NCBI GenBank assembly: GCA_025331445.1
Contig: JAIWNE010000026.1
Location: forward strand, 186,001 to 250,000
DNA: 64,000 nucleotides
Direction of reading: 5' to 3'
Source of the DNA: Blakeslea trispora
Taxonomy: Eukaryota > Mucoromycota > Mucoromycetes > Mucorales > Choanephoraceae
Notes under the pieces: generated by a model
The model's input: the letters and a program-made list of their open reading frames with translations, nothing else
Told to the model about the DNA's origin: nothing
Database searches by the model: none
Program-made: the position numbers and the translations under genes
Shown: one piece after another, positions 1-11,355 of the stretch
How the letters are laid out: each line of letters opens with the position of its first letter
Position numbering within the stretch: the first letter of the stretch is position 1

Positions 1-324
1 CATGACATCTCAAGCTTCTTCAATATATTATGACTATTATGATTTTTATAAGAAACCTGTAAATTGACTGTGTACCTAAAATTGAACTCAAGATTGAAGA
101 CAGGAGAGCAAGGTTTTTTTGGAGTCTCTCTCTCTCTCTAAGAAATGCAAGGATGATTGTTTTCCCATTCTTTTCCTTATAATAAACGATTGCCCATCTG
201 TGCTGATTGGTTCGTTATTTGATACACTAACAAAAAACTTTGTGTATTTGGTGTAACAGTTGGAGGGTATTTATTTACGCTTTTTATTTTTGGGTTTCTT
301 GATCATGTATATACGAAAAGCAAT
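1..324. other. intergenic, left edge
   Basis: AT-rich DNA downstream of the Mgm1 gene, with a short CT microsatellite near 127-140. I see no coding exon or RNA gene here. Confidence 0.6.
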
Positions 325-3319
325 TTAGGCTTTGGGTGAATTAAACTGCCTATCGGCTTGTCGCTTAACAAGGTAGTTCAACTTGTCCATAACTTCTTCC
401 AATTTCATTTTACGCTCTTGCAAATCAAGATGTTTCTGAATCGGTGGGTTTTCTCGTGCAAATTGCTGGATTTGACGACGATCCATTTCGTATACTAATC
501 TGTTATCGACTTCGCGAGGGAATTGAAAAAAGAACTCATTCAATAGTTCTACTTGGATAAACATGACAGCCTATACATAAGAATGACATATACGCTTTTT
601 TAGTCCATGTGAAAAGATCTAACTAAAAAGATCAAGGTACATACTGTATAAGTCAACTTTTCTGCAACTACATTCAAGAATGCTTCAGGGCAGTATTGTT
701 TGTTCTCGGAAGATTTACATTGTCTACTCTTTAAAGCTGCAATACGATACTTGAGAATCATAGCTCGATCCCGAAGATAGATGGCCTCTTTTGCCTTCTC
801 TAATAGTTTTGGATTGTAAAAAGACTTTACTTCCTCTTCTTCTTCTTCCATCTTTTCTGTATCCTTCAATTTTTCAATCTTTTCTTGGCGGCTTTCTGAG
901 TCCAGCACATAATTGATGGCACTCTTGAGTTTCTTCTTTCCGACAGATGTCTTGATAGAATTAGCCATTTCTTCACACATGTCAAGTTCTTTCTCCAATA
1001 AGGCAACTGAGCGCTTGACACCTTCATTCCATTCACCATCTGTCACTTCAACCTAAATTTGCAACACGTTAGACAAATTTTATAAATGTCCTGCGCAAAA
1101 AATTTGTCATCTCAGCTTCTCATGTTACCTCAAACTTGTATGGCTTGATTGTGTTTTCAACTTGATCGCTTGTAGCCACAAATTTTGTTCTCAGGATCTC
1201 GCTCGCAAAGTTCATGATTTGCTTTCTAGTATCAGGATGATGAACAAAAGAATCTGCATTTGCCAATCTCTCCATATTGCTCATGAGCACGTCCACGACT
1301 AGTTGTGTGGTAGCTCGGCCAATACCACTCTTTGTCAAAGCAGCAGCAGCAAAGTCCATCTTGTACAACCAATAGATGTCCTCCGAGGAAGCCTTTGGTA
1401 ACTCCGCAATCTTTGGGTCACTCCAATACTGCTCGGCACAGATATCCAACACCTTTTGCTCCAACATACTACGAACCTCATGACGTACTTGAGGTTTGCC
1501 AAAATTGTTTGCAAAGTCCTTGAAATCATGTTTAAGACAATCCATCGTCTCAGCCACATAGGATTCAGCTGTCACTCGACGATCGTTATATTGCACCTTG
1601 AATTGATATTTTGATTCTTCTAATTCACGTTGAACAGCATCTACAATACTATACAACGATTTGCCCATGCTCTGTTCCAACACGTTCATGAGCTTGTGTC
1701 TTAATGTAGATGTGCCCACCTGGATGTCACGCTGATTGAACAACAGGTGAGATCTAAAATAAGCGTCCTCGTTCTTCATCAATGCTCTCGTCATGTTGCC
1801 CTCTGTAGGCTGACTAGGTGCTTTGCAGACGACACCAATGTAGCCCAAGTGGAGAGGGTAATCTGCATTACGAAGGATGGCAGCACCTACTTGAGGTGGT
1901 ACCAGGTCCATTTTGGTGATGACACCAATCGTCCGGAGACCAAGAGGATCCCATTTTCTACTTGCTCTCAATGCAGGTGAGTTGGCCAAATCCACGTTGG
2001 CACTGCATACAGCAAGGATGATGTTGGGGCCACGGATATACTTTTCACAGAGATCTTCGATTTTGCTCTTGAGTGATTCAGGTTGATTACGGTTGGAGAT
2101 TTGAATGTACCCAGGCAGATCAATTAAGGTGAGATCAGGTACATTGGGGGAATAGACGCGAAGTTCAATAGGTTTATCTGAGACACATTCTGATTCTGAT
2201 ACAGCAAGGTTCATATCAACTAGTGTCTTTTGGATCTTTTTAAAATCATGAATTTTTCCCAATCCAAGTTGAGGAAATTCACCATACTCCTCATCTTGAT
2301 TGGGCGTATGGATTAATGTCAGCTCAATGGGTCTTCGTGTCACCATATTATCGCCCCTAAAGAGTGGAGAAGGTGGTTAGTTTTTCCGAGGAACCAAAAA
2401 AAAAAAGCAACTTACTTGGGCAGAAATTCGTGTCCGACAATAGCTTCGAGCACAGAGCTCTTGCCAGAACTTTGAGAGCCAATAACAACAATGCTTGGTA
2501 ACTTTAGCGTTTCATTGTGATCGATTGACATGAGTATACTGCGAATTTCAATCAACTTCTTGGTCAATGTCATCAATTGCTCATCTTGTGCAGTAAATCC
2601 ATATTCATTCTTTTTCTTCTTTCTACTCTTTGGTTTTTCTTCTTCCTCTTCTTCTTCCTCTTCTTCTTCCTCTTCAGATTCGTTCAAGTACATGGACATA
2701 CCTGCTGCTACCGCTGCTGCTGCTGCTTTGGCAGTTTCATCACCTCCATCGCTTCCGCCATTATTATGATGACTGCCTCCTTCTTTCTTTGATGTTGTTT
2801 TGGATTCACTTATTGCTTTGGCTTCTTGCACCTTATCTGTCTTTGAAAACAAGAGTCGTGGAAACTTCAACTGAATTTCAGGAACAGATAGATGAATACT
2901 TTCTAAAGTTGACTGAAATAATGATTCTACAGTTTGAATACTATCTTGAAGAAATCCTTTACTCTTATTGGCCATGTCTACACACACATATTTTTATTTT
3001 AAAACAGGTAAACATTATTTTAATTTTCGCTTTTCTTTTCTTTACCTTGTAATTTATTTGTAGCCATAGTAGCAGTAGTGAGTGTCGTTCCAGCTACAAT
3101 AGCAGGAAGCCTTATTGTTCTCAAAGCAATTCTGGAAACAGGCAGCATGCTTACTGATCGAACATGAGGTTGCAAGACAAGGGACGTCTTGAGTTGAGCA
3201 GATGATAGTGATGTATTGTATAGTCGTGGAAGTGAATGAGTTTTTCGAATAGACTGTGAAAAGCCTGCTTGAGCGGAAAGAGCGCTCCGTTTCATCGGGC
3301 GTATCAAGTGTGATAGCAT
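325..3319 (-). CDS. MGM1: Mgm1/OPA1-type mitochondrial dynamin GTPase
   Basis: Large dynamin-family GTPase for inner-membrane fusion and cristae shape. Five exons: 3319-3046, 2977-2416, 2356-1129, 1052-645 and 570-325. They join in frame to 905 aa, close to yeast Mgm1. I chose the ATG at 3319 because it opens a basic Arg/Ser-rich leader ([12 protein letters not shown]) typical of mitochondrial import; the open frame runs further upstream. A hydrophobic stretch near residues 65-85 would be the inner-membrane anchor. An Ala-rich hydrophobic patch (about 173-189) followed by a run of roughly 14 Glu precedes the G domain and may be the rhomboid-processing region (inference). Visible GTPase motifs are G1 GSQSSGKSS (about 257), DLPG (358-361) and TKMD (426-429). 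The last exons hold the GED-like C-terminus. The family assignment is secure; the exact start is less so. Confidence 0.93.
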
Positions 3320-4708
3320 ATCGAATGCTTCTCTTTTTCTTTTTTGGATAAAACGACTACTACGAAAAGAAAATGGAAAAATACAGTAATAAGGGTCAGC
3401 ATGCATTATGAAGCAGTCACTGTCCCAAAAAAAAAGTGTAAAGCATATCGAATGTTTCACCCCGCTCCATTTTTTCCATTCACTCTCACTACATTCAATC
3501 TATTATCTCTCTTTAGAGGAATATCTTTAGAGCAGATGGTTGCTGTTTTCTTTGAATCGTGGCTCACCCTTTTTTCTTCTTTCAATATGGTCATTTCAGC
3601 GTTAGGAAGTTTGGAAAATGAATTCCATTAAAGGTTCATTTTAAAACTCCATTTTTGATCTTCATTCAGTTGCATACCCGTCCAATCCTTTTGGCATTAC
3701 CTTACAACCCCCCTTTTCTTTCAGGCTAGGATTGTAAGGTATTGATTAAGCCCTCTTGACTAACTAAAGCCTTTGGCAGTAGGGACATGCGATTGCTGTG
3801 TTATGGTTGTATTTTTCTGCAAATTCTATACGTGGTAAGTAAGCTTCATGTTTAAGCTTTTTACGCTATTCTAAGCAAATCCTGAATATACAGAATTTGA
3901 TGCCGCTAGCCTTTACTTTTACTTTACATTCAACAACAATCTTTTCTTCTGTTTTATTTCGGAAACATGTCTCTTGTCATCCTTTTGCGTTCAAAACCTA
4001 TAAGGTGCAATGACAGACTGTAGGCTATACTGACACTGTTAGTAAAGTAATTGGTTATTCATCTTTTTATTTGAAAGATATTGATGAAAGAAATGATCAA
4101 GACGCTGATCATTATTTGGTATCTTTAAGACATCGCATCGTTGCCCAATTATTTTTGTTCCTTTGAAGACTATTAACTTATTGTTTGGGTTGTAAAGTAG
4201 TATTCAATAAAGCAAAGATTGAAATACATATCCATTTGCTTACTGCACGAAATCTGGTTCCATTTCGCTATTAACCTCACTGCATTCAACTACAACTACT
4301 TGGCTACGGTTTCTCTACTCTATTTATTAGATACTTTGTAAGTTTGATAAAAGCAAATCGTTCTTGTTCTTTTGTGTAATGTAACAACAGCGTCAAAAAG
4401 CTGCAACATTAGCTACATGTTGCCGAGGAACACGTTCTTTTTTCTCTTGTTTATTACTGTAAAAGAGTAACATGTTGTCACAATGTTCTGTAGTGTGTTG
4501 AATCCAAGTAAATGCTCTTGTACGGCTACGCTTATTGTAATGTTATACTTTGTACTTTTGGGAGGCCACCTGACACAAGTCAGTTACTACATAACCCGAT
4601 TAAAATGCATTTCCTATTTCTTGTATTTGTTTATCATCTTGTTTCCATTACTATTTCTTATAAGTAACATTATACAACGTCCTTCTTTTTTTTTTTTACA
4701 TATGCTTC

Positions 4709-4791
4709 TACGGTCACTTGAAATTGAAATTGGATAATGTTTGTGGTTAGACTTATAAGATCCAATCTAATTTCAATTCCAAGTGACTGTA
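4709..4791. mobile_element. 83-bp palindromic MITE-like element
   Basis: The outer 23 bases of each end are inverted copies of one another at 21 of 23 positions. The left arm starts TACGGTCACTTG and the right arm, read on the minus strand, starts TACAGTCACTTG. The flanking TA at both ends could be a target duplication, and the CAGT-like terminus resembles Tc1/mariner/pogo ends (family knowledge). There is no coding capacity. The whole unit could fold into a single hairpin. Only one copy is seen in the window, so mobility is inferred. Confidence 0.5.
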
Positions 4792-5268
4792 TAAGTAATC
4801 ATATTCTTTTGATGCATTTTTTTGAACTGTGGTTCAGATCAAGCGGCTATGGCTCATAATCAAGAGATATCACAAAAAAGAATCATTGAAGCAAACTTAA
4901 AAAGCTTAAACACATTCAAACAGACAGTCAAAAAGAGCACATAAAGATAGGAATACAAACAGGATATTACAAAGAAGACAAGACACTGTTTCTCCTTTGG
5001 GCATTTGATTTGTGCGAAGCACTTTCTTACAAAGTAGTTTTCAACTTTTACAACCACTTCAAAAGACAAGACATTGTCTAGACCAAGAAAAAAAGAAAGG
5101 CCAGCGTAAATGTTGGATTCTTTAGAACACGGTATGCTGAGAATAGTTGACACTTGTTGTAATACAGTACAACATGTATCTTGGCGAGGTCTTTCTTGGT
5201 GATTGCTTGCTTGCAACAATCGTAGGTTTTGAGCTTGAATTAATAAATTCTTCTCAAAACCCCACTTT

Positions 5269-5305
5269 TATATAGAGAACATCCTTGAATAAAGCGACTA
5301 CCGTA
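5269..5305. mobile_element. possible end fragment of the CAGTAGTCGC mini-element
   Basis: The sequence ending GAATAAAGCGACTACCGTA closely matches the right end of the copy at 32028-32189 (GAATAAAGCGACTATTGTA), and an AT-rich TATATA stretch lies upstream as in that copy. No matching opposite end is clear within 200 bp, so this would be a truncated or strongly diverged copy. Confidence 0.35.
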
Positions 5306-7415
5306 GAGGCAGTGGCAGTAGAAGCCGAGGTGCCTGATTGGCTGCGCAAGCGCGACTTAGATTGCTATGCAAAAAGTCTTGTTAGCTCAAGTTATTTTGT
5401 ACATCATGACAAAGAACAATACTCTTACCCAGAGTGTATGATATCTTCTTGCCTATATAAACAGAGTTAGTACCTATATTATTGTTATGGAATGCGCAGT
5501 AGATTTTTACTTCAAATCTTGACAGCAAATTTTCTGCCGTTCTTTTGACTTCTCGTTTGCATCCCTACTTCAAGAAATACTTTAACATTTCATGGCAAGC
5601 AATATCTCCTTCAGATTTGATGAGTCTTTGGCTAATAACAAACTTGAAATAATCGAGTTTAGGTAATTGGCCTCTTGTTGAGGACACTACTGTGGGCGTG
5701 CCGTTTTTCGCAGTCGCTTTCAGAGAGAGAGTTTGCCCCCCTAAACGTTGCTACGAATTGGAAGCTCTGGCTCATGACAAGTTAACTCAATGTCTACAGC
5801 TCAAACACATGATATTTGAAGGGGCCATACTCTTTTTAAAAGAAACCACGAAAAACAGAAGAGATCAGGATACAACTCATTGTTATATATGAAGATCTAT
5901 TTGTACTGCTCATTGTTGTAAACAATTGAACTGTTGTTTATAATTTAACGTGAATGCATATCCCTTGACAACTGATTAAGCTTAATTTGAGTTTGTAAAA
6001 GAAAAAATAAAGACTTATTAACATAGAAGTGCATACTCAATTGAGTGGTTTTTTTTTAAGTATTGACTTTTAAAGTGACAGTATCTCGATTGATCGGTCA
6101 GTCCAAATAGAGCATTGACTATGCTGGCTGTCTTTAAGAGCCTGATCTTCGCAGTTGATGTCAATGTTTTGATCGCAATAATTCAAAAACGGATGCTTAA
6201 GAAAAAAGCAAGAAGACTTTGTGAACTAAAGGTAAAGAAGACCATGATCCATTAACCCAATCATCAAGATGTGCTTGATCGACGCAGGTAGTTTAGAGAC
6301 GATTACTTTATATAGATATTGCTCCTGCCCATTCGAATTGTCTGTCGAGAGTGTATCTATTCTATCTCCCGAACTTATTTCTGTTGACTAAGAAAATCAT
6401 TGCTAAAAGAGGAAAATTCGATTCCGAAAATCATGAATAGCAGTCTCAGTGTTTATGTCGAATCGATTTTGTAATATCATATCAGTCATCCTGATCGAAT
6501 CCTTAGGCGTGTTTAAAGAGATAACGTTTATTAGAAAATTATGTTGTAAGCAAGACATTGAGTTTTTATTTTTCTTGCTCGTAAGATCCAATCAATGCGT
6601 AATCTATTTCAGGAAATAATGTATCAAAGCACCTAACGAGGACAAAGCTCCGCCTCGCGCACGCTACCGTAATTGATCAGTTTTGCTATCAACACGAAAT
6701 GGAATTATCTATGTGTTTTACTAACAAAAAGTGGATTTCCATTTATCAGAGAGAAACTATGGAAACAAAAGTAGAAAAAGAAGAGGCTATGCCATTTATT
6801 TCTTGGGCCTTGGCTTATGAAAGAAATAAAAAGGCTTCTGGCTTTATTCAGAAAGATCAAGTAGATGAAAACCAAAGCAGTCTTGGATCAATAAAAGTGT
6901 TGAATCAAATTAGATCAAATATTATTTTGATACTTGCTGCTTACACTCGACCATTGACTCAGAGAATAGAACAGACAAAATCTAAAGAAGACAGCACAAT
7001 CAGGCATGGATTTAGTCTATTGGACAATGAGAGCGAGAGAAAAAGAAATACTTTTAGGTCTTATTGTGTGTAGGCAAGATAGTATTAGCGCAAATGCCAC
7101 CTTATTTTATCAATTGAAATTCCACTCAAACTATCACTTAGTTTAGTCAAATATTAAGGTTCCAATAGTTTGCATGCAAATAAATAGAAATAATAATGAA
7201 GCAAAGAAAAAAAAATGTTATTTTGGCAACTATTATAAATCTTAAGAAGGGAACATAAGGAAACCAAGAGAAGAGTAGAGGGAAAAAAAAAGTATGAAAG
7301 ATACATGGGGTATATGTATATTAAGCTTATTATTAAATGGTAAGTGATTCTAAAGTACCCAAAACAAAAAAAAAAACGAACTCGACTCTGTCGACATAAA
7401 TTAAAAAGAAACTTT

Positions 7416-7723
7416 CTACATGACCAAGCAAGAGAAACCACAACCGTTAGCAGGTTCAGCAAAAGGATCGGGATGTCGGTTACCCCAGATGGAGGGGATC
7501 ATGGCATCAGATGTCGACTGACAATATTCAATTAACCTAAACAAAAGAGAGCAAGTCATTGTCAGTGTACCTGGCTTAAAACTTTAATCACAAGAATAAT
7601 TTACGAGCGACTGGCTTCAGAAACAGGAATTCGAGGTGTATCTAGTTGTTGCTTTAACTTTTCGTTTAATTCGAGAATCTTTCGAAGCTTTGTTTCAGAA
7701 ACAGTAGTTTGTTGTCTTGACAT
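7416..7723 (-). CDS. STE18: heterotrimeric G-protein gamma subunit
   Basis: Two exons, 7723-7605 and 7536-7416, joined by a 68-bp GT-AG intron, give 79 aa, the usual size of a fungal G gamma. The first exon (MSRQQTTVSETKLRKILELN) is a short amphipathic helix of the kind that forms the coiled coil with G beta. The second exon has LIEYCQSTSDAMIPSIWG, matching the family's conserved EYCxST...PS(V/I)WG stretch, and ends in CLVM, a CaaX box for prenylation and membrane anchoring. An upstream Cys (FSCLVM) lies in the place where many G gammas have a palmitoylated Cys in the Gly/Cys-rich tail. Expected role: the G beta-gamma dimer of receptor signalling at the plasma membrane. The ATG is only 75 bp past the XPF stop codon on the same strand. 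Confidence 0.88.
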
Positions 7724-7798
7724 GATGTAAATAAAAAAAAAAGTGAGAGAAAGAAGTGAAAGAACTGTTTAAACCAAAAGTTGATTTGATGCTCGTGT

Positions 7799-10700
7799 TT
7801 ATTTTTTATGAATGAAATTGTACAACTTATTTCCAAGCTCCTCTCCAATTATGCCCTGGATCTTTCGCTTGCTCAAGTGGATAAGTTCTTCTAGGTCTTG
7901 CACTTGATTCATGATAAGCTTATAATTGGCTGAAGTAACACCGGGCATACTTCGAAGAATTTCCTATCAAAAGAAAATGTCAATTGTTTCGTTCTTTTCT
8001 TTAAATGACTTTCTTACTTGAGGTGTCATATTATAAACAGTTTCACCATTTTCTGTGCCCTCTGCACCTATGGCCGTGGCTGTTTCAGCATTAGGCTCCT
8101 TCTCTGTTTTCTAAAGAAAGAGCTGAATGAAAAGGAAACAAAACTTATATAGTATTGGCTTACTTTAAGTTCACTAAATATCTTTGCTGTTTCATGTGGA
8201 CTTGAAGACCAAATGATACGTAATTTTGGGAAAGCTAAAGTCAGCATAACTAGCTTGGATGACAGATCTGTCATTCGAATGTTTTCCTTCATTTCGGAAA
8301 CTGCCTAATCAAAATTGTTATATCAAGAAGAAGAAAGCTCCATAGATGATGCTGTATTACCTGGAGAGAAAATGATTTGTTTTGATCAAACTCAATCAGT
8401 AGAATAGGCATAGTATAATAAAGAGACATGCTTTCACATTGAGTATATCTATATGAAAATGAATATTTTAGATCGAATATACAATCATTCAGCCAGTTCG
8501 TATACATACAATCTACCTGAACTAAACGATTGGATCAAATCTGCAATAGACTTTCTCTCAACACACATGTCTGGACTCAAAATGTAATCGCCCACTTGAA
8601 GTGTACATGGTGTGATCTGTATACCTTCTGCATAAAGTATGGGCGGGAGCGAACTTCGAAACTCACGCAGATCTACAATGACAGTCGCTGGCCCTTGAGA
8701 CACTTCAATCGCTTGTCCTCCTGCAACACGAGTATTACCGCGAACAACAAGTTCTTGTTGTACTTTACGTTGCTCTGGTAATGGAATAGTCATCACCTAA
8801 ACAAGACATACCAAATGATGGTTAGGAGAAAAGAAAACCCACTCCTTCACTGTTCTTACTGATTTCTCATGAATGAGTCGTTCAAAAGACTCCTTCTCTT
8901 TCTTGATTAGACTAAGGTAATTCTGTTCTTCAACAGAGTTTTCATACAGCATAAAATATACTTTGACATCAATGGAAGCATGAAGCGCTCGATAAACTTC
9001 AACCTGTCTTACAAAGGCAGGATTAGGGTCAAACATGATAATATAACGAGGTTGAACATCTTCCAAAACTTGGTGGCTGATGTCGTCTTCATAACATTGA
9101 ATAGTAACCAAAGATGTATTGGGTATCTCTTCAAAGGTGGGTAATATATCATCATCAGAAGCCTTGATTTCAAAGGCGTCTGTAAATGGTCCCACACCTT
9201 GAAATGTTGTCTCTTGATCGTCTTCCTCAGGGTCATCTGTGTCCAATCTTTGAAAGAAGGAGGAGGGGGGGATCAGAGTCATCCTTATTGATTTAGAAAG
9301 CCAAAACTTACATGGAAACAGTATCAATCACATCCTCTTTAAATGTATCAGCTAATGTTTGAGATCGATCAGGCCCTGAAGCAGCTACTGAACCACCTCT
9401 TACTCTTCTTCTTTTATTGGGAGGAGGTCGACCTCGATAGACGGATGGATTTGTCTGTGGTTGTTGATTTGCTTTGGCTAGCTCAGATTGATTGTTTTGC
9501 ATTCGATGCATCAGAGCTCTCCATCGAAAGAAATTGTGAGCTATTTTATCCAAAAAAGGTGACTCTTGCTGAAAACGAGTGATATAGTCTTTCAGTTGAG
9601 AGCATGTCCGCCTTTCAGATACCATGATCAGGACAGGAGCTCCTTCGCCTTTATCTAGGCCCATGGACTCATGTTCAATCTCTCGAAGGATGTTTTTTAA
9701 CAAATCCCATTTGGGTTGTTCTTCAAGTACTAATTTGATGTGAGATGGTATATCAGGGTGTTTGCTTGCATCGTAATCTGTCATTGATTCATATTCCGGA
9801 TCGCCGTATTTTATATAAACACGTTTTCTAGCCGTCTTTTTTTTTTTCGAGAAATCAATCAGTTTCTTTCTCTTCAATCCTAATTTCAAAGCATTCCAAC
9901 TCACACTAATGGCTTTACTGCCTGATTCCAAAAATAACCATTGAGACTGCTTGACTTGCTTGTTTTCATAAGAGGTATTAGCAGCAATAATGGTTTCAAT
10001 GAAGCTATAGAATGAGACGCAATCATAGGTGGTCAAATAACCCAACAGCTGTCTCAGCACTTTCAAGTCACCTACAAGCTGCTTTGAGGTAGCTGATACA
10101 CGATGCCAGATAGGATCTAATTGTCTGCGTACTACAGCATCAAATGATTTGAAAAAGGAATTCTCGATCGTAAAGTCCTCAAAATCAAGTGTAGGATTGG
10201 CTCGGCGCAATTCCTGTAGTGTTTCTTCCATGCATTGAACTAGATTCTGTTGAATGGTTTCCATAGCTTCTGTCATGGGCTGACGTAGCTCAACCACTTG
10301 TCCATCTGACTGAGATAGTTCCTCGGTCACAGTTACTTGAAATCGAGGCCACAAATGGGTTTTGCGCAGAAAAAGAGATTTCATCATGCTTTGAAGAGGT
10401 GCAAACCCACTGCTGAAAGCATCTGGTTTATCTGTCAAAGCTTTCAAAAATCCTTCCTAAATTTTTTTTTTTATAAAGTCATCTTGAATGTTAGGAGTAA
10501 TTCAACATTTTTTCTTGGAATGTCTCTCTTTAGAAACCAATGGCTTACTTTGTTGTGTTCACGATAGATTCTAAAGATTAATTCTTCCATCGAATTGGGT
10601 CTCACTCTAGTGTAACCTAAAACATCAATTTTTTTTTTCTGTCATGAATGTTGTGTTCTATCAAAATTTACCTGTGCGCATTATGAACAATAATACCATT

Positions 10701-11103
10701 GACTAAAGTAACAGGGAGTCGATTCAATAACATGTCAACAGCCAAAATTCGAGAAGTGACAGAAAACACGCCACTTGCTCGATACATGCTACTTCTATTA
10801 TGCATTCAAAGAAGTGAGTCAAGTGTTGAGTATGAATTTTGAAAACTACCTTTTTTCTGCTGGTGTATTGTATTCAATACGACGTAAACCATGCTCAAAA
10901 GGGATACCCTGAGCAGCCAATTGCTCTTGAATAAGCTCGTCTTGCTCTTTGGTAGAATTGACAAGCAAGACAAGGTGGTTACCACCTGTATACACTTGAA
11001 CAAGCGCACATACAATTTGAAATAGACCTAAACCAGGCGAAATAATCAAGAGTCCATCCTCAGTGACAATGTCTGTTAAAATCTGTTTTTGAAACTCAAG
11101 CAT
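7799..11103 (-). CDS. XPF: XPF/Rad1-family structure-specific endonuclease subunit
   Basis: Catalytic subunit of the XPF-ERCC1 (Rad1-Rad10) flap nuclease of nucleotide-excision and crosslink repair. Ten exons: 11103-10850, 10794-10672, 10606-10549, 10456-9312, 9247-8860, 8796-8510, 8448-8361, 8304-8164, 8110-8018 and 7963-7799. They sum exactly to 913 aa, against 916 in human XPF. The N-terminal two-thirds is the degenerate SF2-helicase-like region. The nuclease domain shows VDLREF (about 698), VGDYILS (about 725) and the signature ERKSIAD (736-742), so it should be active. The last exons form the tandem helix-hairpin-helix domain (EILRSMPGVT, EELIHLSKRK) that binds ERCC1 and DNA. An unusual acceptor choice at exon 3 (CACTAG at 10607-10612) is needed to avoid an in-frame stop. 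The gene is divergent from importin alpha across 252 bp. Confidence 0.95.
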
Positions 11104-11355
11104 TCAAAACAGATATGTGTATCAGGAAAAAGAGAGAAAGAGAGAGAGAGATCGGATAGAAAGTAAAAATTAAAAAAAAAAAGTGCACTTTTGTTTACGC
11201 AGCATTATTTTGTCAAACAGGACACCTAAACTATCTGCCCTCTGCGGAGTATAAAGTGACGTGTTTTCTCGCTCTTTTTTTTTTTCGATTGCGTTCTCCT
11301 ACTTTTTTTTTTCTTTCTTTCTTTTTTTTTTTCCTTGAAAAATCTTATTTCAACA
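11104..11355. promoter_or_regulatory. shared divergent promoter, XPF and importin alpha
   Basis: This 252-bp gap separates two start codons that point away from each other, so it must contain both promoters. It holds GA repeats on the XPF side and long T/CT tracts just before the importin ATG, a pattern seen before most genes in this window. No defined operator was recognised. Confidence 0.6.

Larger units (their letters stand above)
3320..7415. other. gene-poor intergenic region (4.1 kb)
   Basis: AT-rich DNA with no exon set I can assemble. It holds an 83-bp palindromic MITE-like element (4709-4791) and a 37-bp piece resembling one end of the mini-element family found at 26.2 and 32.0 kb (5269-5305). 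A 124-codon open frame at 6699-7073 (+) has no recognisable domain and is probably chance. The right end would carry the 3' region of the G gamma gene. Confidence 0.5.

Noticed and set aside
2530..2792. Ser- and Phe/Leu-rich open frames on the + strand
   Set aside because: Antisense of the Glu-run and Ala-rich part of Mgm1; low-complexity shadow frames.
3320..3460. Upstream extension of Mgm1 to 3460
   Set aside because: The extra residues are hydrophobic/aromatic and lack import features; the Met at 3319 begins a proper presequence.
6699..7073. 124-codon open frame on the + strand
   Set aside because: No domain, no signal peptide, and codon composition like the surrounding AT-rich DNA; more likely chance.
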